From the NCBI GenBank assembly GCA_029261135.1, contig JAJDBX010000045.1, positions 42,993-106,992 of the forward strand: 64,000 bases of DNA, in the 5' to 3' direction. Numbering within the stretch: the first letter of the stretch is position 1; the number at the start of each line of letters is the position of its first letter. The translations under genes and the position numbers were made by a program. The DNA comes from Nitrospirota bacterium (GTDB lineage Bacteria; Nitrospirota; Nitrospiria; SBBL01; JAADHI01). The notes under the pieces are model-generated. The model made no database searches, had not been told where the DNA came from, and worked only from the letters and a program-made list of their open reading frames with translations. This document shows, piece by piece, positions 9,403-19,900 of the stretch.

Positions 9403-10737
9403 ATGATTCGACTTCTATTTAAAATACAAACACATCAAACCCATTTTCCGCTCAGTCCCTTGTCCACATTAGTCATCTTGCTCATTTTGGGCATGCCACA
9501 CCCTTCTTGGGCAGCTCATACACACGATCACACCCATCAAGAATTAGAAGAAATCAAACAACGTTTGAAAGTGATTGAGCTCGAAACAGACCGGCGTCGC
9601 ATCACCGGGGCAGAGGAAAGAAAAGAATTCAAAGATAAAACCCCTGAATCGGAAGAAAACTACCCCATTTTATCCTCACAAAAAACACGATTAAGCGGAG
9701 GACTCACTTTCATACTTCAGGGTGTAACAAACAATGAACGCCAATTCGGCGGGAACCGTGCCGACGGGAGCCTTTCTATTGATCTCATTTTAGAAAGCGA
9801 AATCCGTCACAATGGTTTGCTCATTGTTCGAGGGGATTTTATGCGGGGAGACGGGCTTTCACGTCTTCCCGATATTTTTGCAGGGGGCGTCAATGCCGAT
9901 GTCGAAAATTTTAAAAACGATGGCAGCTTCGCAAACAACCCTGACAGTTTTCATCTGATCGAAGCACTCTATGAACAGACCTGGAAGAGAGAACGGTATC
10001 GACTTTCTTTTGGACAGATCGATCTGACCTCTTATTTTGATCAGAATGAATTCGCCAACAGCGAAACCTTCCAATTCATCTCGCCCCTTTTTGTCAACAA
10101 TATCGCGATTGATTGGGGCGGAGACGCTAATGGCTACGGCCCCGGCCTTCTGCTTCATGCCCACCCCTTTGACATGCTTGAATTCAATCTAGGTTTTTTT
10201 GAGGGTGATGGTAATTATACGGATATGATCGACCAGCCTTTTTGGATCATCGAAATAGAATATGAGCGTTATCAAAGAGAACTTGAAGGGCACTACCGTT
10301 TTATCTATTGGTCCAATGAAACCATTCACCCAAGCATTCTCAATACAAGTGTAGCCATCTCAGGAAACACGGGTTTTGCGCTAAGTTTTGATCAAGCCCT
10401 CACACAAAACCTGGGTCTATGGGGACGCTTTGGCACACAGGATGGTGAGGTGTCCAACTATGATCTAACAGCTTCTGGCGGCTTCCAATTCAATGAGTTA
10501 TTTGGAAGAGAGGGGACAACCTTGGGGATTGCCTTTGGAATGAGCTTCATCAGTGATGGTTACAAACAGTCTTCCAGCCTGGACAAAGACGAAACAATCA
10601 CTGAAGTCTATTACAATATTAAAACGGCTCATGGCATCCACATCTCACCCGATGTACAGCACATCACCCACCCCGGTGGGGATGGGACCATTGCCCCTAT
10701 CACCATTTATGGGCTTCGGGCACAGATCGTCTTTTGA
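9403..10737 (+). CDS. Outer-membrane porin-like protein with His-rich N-terminus and coiled coil
   Basis: Signal peptide ending SWAAHTHDHTHQELEEIKQRL; beta-rich C-terminal region ending ...YGLRAQIVF. Confidence 0.65.
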   Translation: MIRLLFKIQTHQTHFPLSPLSTLVILLILGMPHPSWAAHTHDHTHQELEEIKQRLKVIELETDRRRITGAEERKEFKDKTPESEENYPILSSQKTRLSGGLTFILQGVTNNERQFGGNRADGSLSIDLILESEIRHNGLLIVRGDFMRGDGLSRLPDIFAGGVNADVENFKNDGSFANNPDSFHLIEALYEQTWKRERYRLSFGQIDLTSYFDQNEFANSETFQFISPLFVNNIAIDWGGDANGYGPGLLLHAHPFDMLEFNLGFFEGDGNYTDMIDQPFWIIEIEYERYQRELEGHYRFIYWSNETIHPSILNTSVAISGNTGFALSFDQALTQNLGLWGRFGTQDGEVSNYDLTASGGFQFNELFGREGTTLGIAFGMSFISDGYKQSSSLDKDETITEVYYNIKTAHGIHISPDVQHITHPGGDGTIAPITIYGLRAQIVF

Positions 10738-10799
10738 TCATAAGGTGAATAAAAGCAAATTGGATAATTAAGACAATGTCTAAATCTACAGGAGGACTT

Positions 10800-11762
10800 A
10801 TGAAAAAGTTGACCGTAATCATCATGTTTCCGTTATTTCTTGGATTCCCTATTTTAAGCAGCATGGCGCAAGCTGACTCAAAACTTAAAGTGGTTTCAAC
10901 CGTCGCGCCCATCACAAATTTGATTCGGAATGTGGCCGGAGACCAGGTGCAGATTCAAGGCATTGTACCCGAAGGCACCAACTCCCACACTTTTGAGCCC
11001 TCCCCTTCTGATATTAAATACTTGGCAGCAGCCGACTTGCTAATTTATAACGGCCTGCATCTTGAAATCCCGACCGAAAAACTGGCCCGTGCCAATAAAA
11101 AATCGGGGGCGGTCTTTGTCAAATTAGGCGATCAGACCATCACAAAAAAAGAATGGCAATTTGATTTTAGCTTTCCGGAATCGGATGGGCATCCGAACCC
11201 CCACCTCTGGCTCAACGTCAGCCATGCGATGAAATATGTCGAACTCATCCGGGACGTCCTTGTTGCCAGCGACCCCGCAAACAAAGGGGACTATGAGCGG
11301 CGCGCCAAGGCCTATCTGGTGCGCCTCGTAAAACTCGACAAGGCCATCATGACGGCCATGTCCACTATCCCTCAAAAGAATCGAAAACTCATCACGTATC
11401 ATGATTCCTGGGCCTATTTCTGTCCACGCTATGGCTGCGAAATCATTGGGGCAATCCAGCCTTCCTCTTTTGCAGACCCTTCTCCAAGGGAAATGGCACG
11501 GCTTATCGATCAACTCAAAGCGCAGAGCGTCCCCGCTATTTTCGGTTCTGAAGTGTTTCCCAGTAAAATCTTGAATCAAATTGGAAAAGAGGCCGGGGTC
11601 AAGTTTGTCTCAACGCTTCGGGACGATGATCTGCCCGGAGCCGATGGCGCGCCGGAGAATACCTACATCGGCATGATGTTGGAAAACGTGCGAACCATGG
11701 TAAGCGTACTTGGCGGAAATGCAGAAGCCTTAAACGGCATTGATCCCGTTAATCAACAATAG
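10800..11762 (+). CDS. Metal ABC transporter substrate-binding protein (cluster A-I, ZnuA/TroA/MntA type)
   Basis: STVAPITNLIRNVAGD, GTNSHTFEPSPSD, HPNPHLWLNV, DSWAYFCPRYG; start M9 of the ORF at 10776. Confidence 0.9.
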   Translation: MKKLTVIIMFPLFLGFPILSSMAQADSKLKVVSTVAPITNLIRNVAGDQVQIQGIVPEGTNSHTFEPSPSDIKYLAAADLLIYNGLHLEIPTEKLARANKKSGAVFVKLGDQTITKKEWQFDFSFPESDGHPNPHLWLNVSHAMKYVELIRDVLVASDPANKGDYERRAKAYLVRLVKLDKAIMTAMSTIPQKNRKLITYHDSWAYFCPRYGCEIIGAIQPSSFADPSPREMARLIDQLKAQSVPAIFGSEVFPSKILNQIGKEAGVKFVSTLRDDDLPGADGAPENTYIGMMLENVRTMVSVLGGNAEALNGIDPVNQQ

Positions 11763-11814
11763 AATAATAGTAAGGTATACTTGTATGCAAGATCAGCATA
11801 ATGAGGAGTATTAG

Positions 11815-12231
11815 ATGTCTAAATTAATTCGCTTTGGGGTTTCTATTGATGAAGAACTACTTAAAACCTTTGATCAATATATTGAACGAAAAAAATATAC
11901 AAACCGATCAGAGGCCTTGCGGGATCTTATTCGGAATCACTTGGTTGAAGAAGAATGGGATGAAAACAAAGAAACGGTCGGCACGATCACCATCGTTTAT
12001 GACCATCACGTCCCGGAACTCATGGAACGCCTCACCGACATTCAGCATCAATACAACGAACTCATCCAATCATCACTCCATATCCACCTTGATGCACATC
12101 GCTGTCTTGAAGTCCTCGTTGTAAGAGGCCGAAGCCGTGACATCAAAGAAGTGGCCAATAGCATCATCGCGACCAAAGGGGTCAAACATGGCAAACTCAC
12201 TGCAACCACCACAGGAAAGGAACTCGGGTAA
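11815..12231 (+). CDS. nikR: Nickel-responsive regulator NikR (ribbon-helix-helix + ACT-like)
   Basis: IRFGVSIDEELLKTFDQYIERKKYTNRSEALRDLIR; metal ligands DIQHQY, HIHLDAHRCLEV correspond to H76, H87, H89, C95 of E. coli NikR. Confidence 0.9.
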   Translation: MSKLIRFGVSIDEELLKTFDQYIERKKYTNRSEALRDLIRNHLVEEEWDENKETVGTITIVYDHHVPELMERLTDIQHQYNELIQSSLHIHLDAHRCLEVLVVRGRSRDIKEVANSIIATKGVKHGKLTATTTGKELG

Positions 12232-12233
12232 CG

Positions 12234-13103
12234 ATGGCAGCAACATCACCCGAATCATACGCCACGCCGCTTGTGAGCTTTTCTAAAGTCACCTGTGGAT
12301 ACAAAGAAAAAATTGTCTTTCAAGACCTCTCTCTGCGACTTTTTCCGCGCCAGTTTGCCGGACTCGTCGGCCCCAGTGGTGCTGGAAAATCAACTCTTCT
12401 CAAATCAATCTTGGGGATTGTCCCACTCATTTCAGGTGACATTTCATTTTCTGGGAAAAAAGTTAATGGGAAAGTCCCGCCGGAAGTCGGCTATGTCCCT
12501 CAAATTGAAACCGTGGATTGGGATTTTCCCGTCACGGTTGAGCAGGTCGTCGCAATGGGACTTTATCGAAAATCAACACGCTTGCCCTGGCTCACAAAAG
12601 GAGAGCGACGAATCATTCGAGAACTACTTGATCGCCTGAATATCGGGCATTATGCCGACCGTCAGATTAAGCTGCTCTCCGGCGGAGAACAACAACGCGT
12701 CTTTCTGGCCAGAGCATTGGTTGCTAACCCCAAACTGCTCATTTTAGATGAACCCACCTCAGGAATAGATGTTAAAACCCAACATGCCATCCTTCATCTG
12801 CTCGGCGAAATTAACCGAAAAGGCGTCACGATTTTACTGACCACCCATGATTTAAATGCAGTGGCGCGCCATCTGCCCTGGGTCATTTGCTTTAATCAAA
12901 AAATCGTCGCACAGGGTGATCCCAATGAGGTCTTCACATCGAAAATCCTCTCCCGTACTTACGAATCAGAGATGTCCGTCATCCGTCAGGGGGATGTGAT
13001 GATGGTCGATGACAGCCCGCATGAAGGTCATCACTTTGAAAAACATCAACATGAAGCCTCGGCAAAAAAACATGAACACAGCGGAGAGGCCCATTCACAT
13101 TGA
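12234..13103 (+). CDS. Metal ABC transporter ATP-binding protein with His-rich C-terminal tail
   Basis: Walker A GPSGAGKST, LSGGEQQRVFLARAL, LILDEPTSGID; tail HEGHHFEKHQHEASAKKHEHSGEAHSH. Confidence 0.93.
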   Translation: MAATSPESYATPLVSFSKVTCGYKEKIVFQDLSLRLFPRQFAGLVGPSGAGKSTLLKSILGIVPLISGDISFSGKKVNGKVPPEVGYVPQIETVDWDFPVTVEQVVAMGLYRKSTRLPWLTKGERRIIRELLDRLNIGHYADRQIKLLSGGEQQRVFLARALVANPKLLILDEPTSGIDVKTQHAILHLLGEINRKGVTILLTTHDLNAVARHLPWVICFNQKIVAQGDPNEVFTSKILSRTYESEMSVIRQGDVMMVDDSPHEGHHFEKHQHEASAKKHEHSGEAHSH

Positions 13104-14056
13104 GCTTTATTACGGATCCCCTCAAATATGAATTTTTCGTGCATGGCATCATCGCCGCATCACTCGTCGGGGGCATCTGTGCTCTCATCGGAGTCTATAT
13201 CGTCCTCAGAAGGATGAGTTATATCGGGCATGGTCTTTCACATGCGGTATTTGGCGGGGCCGTTGTTAGCACGGTCATGCAATGGAATTTTTATTTAGGA
13301 GCTGGCGCTTGGGGTTTTCTTTCTGTATTACTTATTAATGCAGTGGCCCGAAAAAAGAAGGTGGGGGCAGATGCGGCCATCGGAGTCATTACCACGGCCA
13401 GTTTTGCCATCGGCGTGGCCATTATCAGCCGCTTCCGCAGATTCACCAAAAGTTTTGAAGCCACGCTTTTTGGGAATATCCTCGGCGTCACTTCAGAAGA
13501 CCTCTGGATCATCACCATCGTGGTGTTCATCTCTGGTCTTCTCATCTTTATTTTTTATCGGCAATTCTTATTTACCACCTTCGATTCAGAGGTCGCCCAA
13601 ATTTATGGGGTGCCCGTTTCATGGATCGAAGGTCTCTTCTCTCTCATCCTGGCATCGGTGATCATTGTCTCCATGCAGGTCATGGGGGTCACGATGATTG
13701 CGGCAGGCATCATCATGCCGGCAGTCACTGCCCGTGTGCTCACAGACAGCTTTAACAAAATGGTCTTTTTATCTACTTTAATCGGAACGCTCTGCGGCAT
13801 ACTCGGCATGTATCTCAGCTTTTATTCGGACGTCTCGTCAGGCGCGACCATCGTACTCGTCGCCGCAGGCATTTTCATGATCGCCTATCTCTATCAGATG
13901 ACGCGAGATAAAATGCTTCCTCGTAAAATTGAACCACCTGCGCTTCCTCAAGAGACCGCAGAAACCCACTCCCACCTTCACGGCCAAGAGCATTCTGGTT
14001 TCTACCACGTCCACGAACACACCCACGAAGCATCTGAGACACAGAAGAAAGCGTAA
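13100..14056 (+). CDS. Metal ABC transporter permease (ZnuB/MntB-like) with His-rich C-terminal tail
   Basis: VLRRMSYIGHGLSHAVFGGAV; multi-TM; tail HSHLHGQEHSGFYHVHEHTHE; 4-bp overlap with upstream gene. Confidence 0.92.
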   Translation: MSFITDPLKYEFFVHGIIAASLVGGICALIGVYIVLRRMSYIGHGLSHAVFGGAVVSTVMQWNFYLGAGAWGFLSVLLINAVARKKKVGADAAIGVITTASFAIGVAIISRFRRFTKSFEATLFGNILGVTSEDLWIITIVVFISGLLIFIFYRQFLFTTFDSEVAQIYGVPVSWIEGLFSLILASVIIVSMQVMGVTMIAAGIIMPAVTARVLTDSFNKMVFLSTLIGTLCGILGMYLSFYSDVSSGATIVLVAAGIFMIAYLYQMTRDKMLPRKIEPPALPQETAETHSHLHGQEHSGFYHVHEHTHEASETQKKA

Positions 14057-14164
14057 ATCCCCCACCGTCACAGCGACGATTAAGTTTTCTGAAAAAATCC
14101 TTCAAAGTCCATTTTTTCACTTGATGATCTATTTTTTCAAGTCAAAGCTATTTTAGTAAGGGCT

Positions 14165-16999
14165 TTAAAACGCATGACCAAGGCTAAAATGGAAGGCAGA
14201 GGGGCTTTCGCCTTCTTCCCGATTCAGTTTGTATCCCCAGTCGAGACGGAATGGCCCAATCGGGGTATTGTATCGCAGACCAAGTCCCACGGTAGATTTG
14301 ATCTCCTTAAATTCGACATCTTTATAGGTCCTCCAGACGTTGCCATGATCAAAAAATAGCACTAAACCAAAGGATTTGGGCAAGGTTAAACGCAGTTCTT
14401 CATTCAACACAAGCATGGCATTCCCTCCAATAGGAACATTTTTTTTCAAAATAGCTCCGCTTGCATCTTCCAGGTCTTGAAGCGTTTCCCCAACAAGACC
14501 CAACTTATCTTCATCGTACCCACGAACCGTATTTCTCCCTCCGACAAAGAATCTTTCTGAAAGCGGGATAATTTCTGTTACGCCAAATCGTTCTGCCACG
14601 CCAGCACGTGTAGAAAATGCAAATACAATATTTTTAAAGATTGTGAAATAAGATCTATTTTGTACCGTTGCTTTGACAAATTGCACTTCAGAACCTAATA
14701 TTTTAGCGGCATCCCGAATCACAAGGCTGCTTACTGACCCCTTACGCGGATTGTACTTGTTCTTCCGAGTATCGTATACGACCGAAGGGTTGAGAGTGCC
14801 AATCGTAAAAAGCGATTCATCTTCAGAAGTAATATTGGCAGGTCCTTCCACATTTGACGTTCGCTTTTGTTCGATCTGGTAGAGAAGCGCACCTTTGAAG
14901 CGCTCTGAGAATTCTTTTTCAAGACCCGCAACAACACTAAAAGTTTCAAGATCAAAAGACACTTCTTCCAAATCAAAATATGATGCGGTGATCCGTGCAG
15001 TGATGCTCTCATCAAAAAACCAGGGTTTTCGATAGACCAGAAAATAGCGCTCTTCAACTTGGCTCCTCTCTAGACGCGCACTCAGGGACTGACCACTACC
15101 CCAGATATTTTGATGAGAGATTTCAACTAAACCTCGCGCACGTTCCCGATCTCCGTAACCAACCCCAAAATCAAGCACAATTCTTGGTTTTTCAACCACC
15201 GTCAATGCGATATCTTGTTGATTTTTTTCACCTTCCTCCCGGCCAAGTTTTACTTGCGGGTCAAAACCCACTGATGAAAAATAGCCCGTTTTGTAAAGAT
15301 GTCTTTGGCTCTCTAAAATCGCGACCGGACTGTATGGCTCACCTGTTTTTACCCTCAACGCCCTTAAAATCACTTCATCGCGCGTAAATTGATTTCCTTT
15401 AAGGACAATTTGACCAAAAAAGGTTTGTGGCCCTTCCGCAACATGATACATAACGTCTGCATCCGTCTGGTGAAGCGAGAACTGAAGTTCAGGGCTAATA
15501 TCAGCTTCAAGATAACCTTTTTTTGCATAGGTATTTAAAAGTGTCCTTCGCCCATCCCTCACTTTTTCCAGAGTAAATGGCTCTTGCGGAAAAAGATCCA
15601 GCGCCACTTTAAGATCCTTTGCATCCAAGGCCTGATTTCCTTCAAACGTAATCGATCTAAAGCGTGTGCGAGGCCCTTCGTCGATCTCAAAAAGCAGGGT
15701 CGCAGACGTTCTTTTTTTGTTCAGCCTGACCTCTGGTGTAACGGATACACTCTGAAATCCTTCCACTTTGTAAAAAAGGGTCAGTGCTTTGGCAGCCGTC
15801 TCGACTTCCTCTTTGATGTAGTACGCGTTGCTAAAGATTTTTGATTTCTCCAAAGCAATTTGCTTGAGCAGGATTTTTGATAAAAATGCATAGTGCCCTG
15901 AAAACTGAATATCATCGATCTTTGTTCTTCGACCACTTTCAATTAAAAAATAAACCTCTGCTCTTTTTTCTAAGGGATATTTTTTTAAACGGGCCTGCGT
16001 TTTTGCAAAAGGATAACCCTCACTTAAATAAAAATTCGTAATCTGACGTGCACTTCCCTCCAGTACATCCTGCGAAACATTCCGTTCCTTTTTGATCAAT
16101 ATCAAAGATTCAAGCTTATCTTCATCGTACAATTTTTTCCCCTCAAAAAAGACAGAGAGATGGTTAAAGGATTGGATCGTGATTACGACATCCACTTCAT
16201 TGTGCGCTTCGTTATAGCTAATAGCGGTTGGACCAATAATGACGCGAAAATAGCCTTCCGCTTCGTAAAATTGCTTTAAACGACCCAGGTCTTTTTGTAA
16301 CTCATCAAAAAGGTAGTATTCCCCTTCATTAGAATAGATTTTAAGTCTGAGTTTCCAGTTTGAGAAAACCTTGTCCCCTGAAAAAACCATCTTGCCAATC
16401 TTGGTTCTCCCACCTTCATCGATTTCAAGCAAGACATCAACACCTGCCTGTTTTCCCGAGGAGGGATTCAAGGTGGAGGAAACCTTTGCCTGAAAATAAC
16501 CTGCCTTACGATAATGTGTTCTAATGTTCTGAAGCGCATTTTTAAAGGAAGGCTCGCTAAACCAGTCTCCAGGTTTGACGGCCATTGTTTTCAACAGCAC
16601 TTCATCTGATAATTTATGATTTCCTGAAAAGGTAATGGCGGTCAGCAAAAGGTTTTTGACCCAGTGAATTTTAAGAGAAAGGCGTCTTTCCCCAATGGGT
16701 TCTACAGTCATCCAGACAGATTTAAATTGTTCGGTTTGGTAAAGACGCTTGGTCGCTTCACGAACCAAACGTGCTTGATATAAATCTCCGGGCTGAATTT
16801 GGATAAGCCGATAGAGCTCTTGTTTTGAATAAGGGCCACTCTCATCAAATACAAGCTTTTCAACAATCCGGCCTTCCCAATGCCCCCCAAATGCTATACG
16901 CGACTCAGCGTTCGCATCTGGGGGACATACAAATGCCAAAAAAAATAACAAAAAGAGCACTTGCAAGAAATATTGGATTCTATTTAAAATAAGACTCAA
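14165..16999 (-). CDS. Omp85-family outer-membrane assembly protein (TamA/BamA-like) with about 7 POTRA repeats
   Basis: Repeated ..F.GN..L....L.....PG..... units and C-terminal surface-antigen barrel FFVGGRNTVRGYDEDKLG...; paired with a TamB-like gene. Confidence 0.88.
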   Translation of the reverse strand: MSLILNRIQYFLQVLFLLFFLAFVCPPDANAESRIAFGGHWEGRIVEKLVFDESGPYSKQELYRLIQIQPGDLYQARLVREATKRLYQTEQFKSVWMTVEPIGERRLSLKIHWVKNLLLTAITFSGNHKLSDEVLLKTMAVKPGDWFSEPSFKNALQNIRTHYRKAGYFQAKVSSTLNPSSGKQAGVDVLLEIDEGGRTKIGKMVFSGDKVFSNWKLRLKIYSNEGEYYLFDELQKDLGRLKQFYEAEGYFRVIIGPTAISYNEAHNEVDVVITIQSFNHLSVFFEGKKLYDEDKLESLILIKKERNVSQDVLEGSARQITNFYLSEGYPFAKTQARLKKYPLEKRAEVYFLIESGRRTKIDDIQFSGHYAFLSKILLKQIALEKSKIFSNAYYIKEEVETAAKALTLFYKVEGFQSVSVTPEVRLNKKRTSATLLFEIDEGPRTRFRSITFEGNQALDAKDLKVALDLFPQEPFTLEKVRDGRRTLLNTYAKKGYLEADISPELQFSLHQTDADVMYHVAEGPQTFFGQIVLKGNQFTRDEVILRALRVKTGEPYSPVAILESQRHLYKTGYFSSVGFDPQVKLGREEGEKNQQDIALTVVEKPRIVLDFGVGYGDRERARGLVEISHQNIWGSGQSLSARLERSQVEERYFLVYRKPWFFDESITARITASYFDLEEVSFDLETFSVVAGLEKEFSERFKGALLYQIEQKRTSNVEGPANITSEDESLFTIGTLNPSVVYDTRKNKYNPRKGSVSSLVIRDAAKILGSEVQFVKATVQNRSYFTIFKNIVFAFSTRAGVAERFGVTEIIPLSERFFVGGRNTVRGYDEDKLGLVGETLQDLEDASGAILKKNVPIGGNAMLVLNEELRLTLPKSFGLVLFFDHGNVWRTYKDVEFKEIKSTVGLGLRYNTPIGPFRLDWGYKLNREEGESPSAFHFSLGHAF

Positions 17000-19900
17000 C
17001 GGAATTCGAAGCGGAATCGGATATCCCCCCCTACTTGCCCATCTTCATCCTGCTTTCCGACAAGAGAAATATGTTTATTCACCTCATAAACCATGCGAAT
17101 GACTTCTTCTTCAGAAGGGTCAAGTGTCGTTTGGTAAATCACAATCAAGCGGTCTTCCAAGAGGCGCTTCTCCGCTGTTAATCGTGTACCAATCGTTGCA
17201 TCGGGATTGCGGTCATCAATGGATGGCTCGACACGGATGTCATCAATTCCCGTGATGTCTTCGACGGGCTTCCCCACAACACCGGTGACTTGTTCAAGCG
17301 GATCAGCTAAAAATTCAGACACGACAAAATTTGTCGCTTCAGTATCGGATCGCCCCCCCACTTGAACAAGATCCGCCGTTGTTTTTCCAATCGCAAGTAG
17401 GGCCAAAATATCTCCTTCTGACAATGCAGGAAAAGCATTCCATCTCAGGTTGATCTGTGAAACTGTTCCAGATAACTCCAAATCAATATCATAATTCCGA
17501 TCAGTGACAACGTTTCTGACAGTCGTTCTCGCTCTCAGGTCAAAAACGGGGTCGATCTCTTCCGGTTTAGAAAAATTAACCGAACCCGAAGTCACTCGAA
17601 AAGTATTATTTCGAAAATAGATTTCCCCCTTGGGCACATCAATGTTACCAAGTAATTGTGGATGATCAAATAAACCTTTTAAAATCAAATCAATCTCAAG
17701 TGGCATCTTCGTAAGATTATTCGCTATCCAAATGTCGTCTTTTCCATAAAGGTGGATATTGATTTTTGTTTGACCTATAATCGGAGTCTCTTCGGAAAGC
17801 GTGTTCCCTTTTTTCTTCAAAAAATCAGCCACAACTGTTTTTAGGTTAACCTTTTTCTCATAATAAATATGCTTGACTGATAAATCCCCATCAAGTGTCT
17901 GATCTAAACCCTTCTTTTGAAAAAAAAGTTCTCCCTTGACTGTAGCGGGGAGATCTTTTGCTAAATCAAGACGCACCTGATCAAGCTCGAGTAAAAAACC
18001 AAAATCTCCTGCCTTAAAACCATCAAGTACGACCTTCCCTGTGGCATGAAAGTCTCCGCCACCCAGTTTCCCCTGAAGATTTTCTAAGATCACGTGTCTT
18101 TCATTGAAAAGAGCTGACAATGCTGAAACCTTGATTAATTGAGAAAGATGGGCTGTCCGGATTCTCCCTTCCTGAAGTTTCAGCTCCCCTCGAAATTTTG
18201 GAGATGCCCATTCATCAGAAACAGCCAGATCAAGCACAGCCTCTCCTTTCCCAGAAGCAATTTTTTTTGAAAAAAAGGTAATCAAATTCAGGTCAGCCTT
18301 CCCCTTTAAAAATATCCCCCAGCGTTGGAAAATCGTCAAACTTCCATTCAGCACTAAGGCTGTATTCTCTCCCTTAAACCGTGTATTTTTGAATAAAAAT
18401 GTGCCTTCTTTTGCCTGAATGGCCAAGGGCCCATCGTTTTGGAGTTGATATTCGCCAAAATCAGCTCTCAGTTCACTCAAATCACCAGAGAGTGTCAATA
18501 GAGCCGGTTTGGAAATTTCTCCGCTCCCAGAGAGTTTCCCCGAAACTTGTAAAACGACCTCTCCAATGGTTCCGGGAAGGTATTCATTCACGATTGGATC
18601 GATACGAAATTGATCAAAGCTTCCCGAAAATGTATAGGGGAAAAACGGCGCAACCTGTACATCCCCCTTCACAGAAATCTTTTTATCTGGAAAATCCCCT
18701 TCAAAGCTAATCTCTTTGTCATGCCAATCGGCCTTTATTGTTCCGCGTACACTCGAAAGCTCACTATAATGCAGGTCTTTAATCGCAGCAACAAACTGAA
18801 ACTGTGGTTTTTCAAAACTCCCTTCTCCAGAAACAACAAGTCCGACACGGGCTGTCAGCGATGGAGGCATCCATCGGAGTAGATGTGTTCCTTGAACCCT
18901 GAGATCTTCCCCTTTAATTGCAAGCGAATAGGTATGATTATACCGAATGACCCCCTTCCCGGTCAGAAGACCTTTTCCTTTCGTCAGTACGACATTCTCA
19001 AGCAAGACTTCTTTTTCCGACACGGTGAGGTCCGCCCAGCCCTGGTCAAAATCTTCCCCGTAAATTGACCCCGCATTCAGTTCAAAAGGGCCTTTTACGA
19101 AGTAAGATTCAGGAACACCTCGAACCGTTATCGAACCATTCACCGTAGAATACAGCGGCACTTTTAAATCTAAAAATTGAAATACTTCCTGTGGATTCCC
19201 TGCTTTAATCTCAACTTTAAAATCAAAATGAGGCGCTTTCAAATCCTCTAAATCCAGTTTACCTTTTGCTAAATAAAGTCCTGCGGGTGGGCCCGACTTT
19301 CCAATTTCTTCTTTTCGTTTGGCGGGAACACGCAATACAGCCTCTTTAATACGGATTTGCGTCCCTTTAAGATAAAGCCCTGAAGCAAAAGAGGTAAAAG
19401 TTTGTCCGCGAAGCTGGCCCTTTTCGACCAAAACCCCTCCCTCAAAAATAGAGATTCCGTCTAAATGTGTGAATACCCCATTGACATTCATTTCCCCCGC
19501 CAAAGGCGTGTGAAATATAGTTGCGATCTGAGAGACTTCCTGGCTACTTAAACGAGCATCAAGGCTTAAACCTTTTTCGTTCGACCAGCTGCCATCAATA
19601 GAAACCTTTGTTTCAGGTAACAAAAATTCGGCTTCCTGAAGCACCATGCCTTTAGGAGACCAACGCCAATCCAGTTTTCCTCTTTTTAAAAGTGCAATCA
19701 ATTTTTGGATTGAACTTGATTCTGCTTCAAGTGGAGGGGAAAAAAGAGGGCGTCGTTCCACCCTAAGGCTCCCAAACACTTGAACCCGATCATTTTCCTT
19801 TCCGGGCCCTGCCAATGCCACATCCCCTGAAGCAAAAATCCCTTTCAGGGTAAGCCCTTTAACACGGTCACGAAAGGGAGAGACATTGAGTACCTGATCA

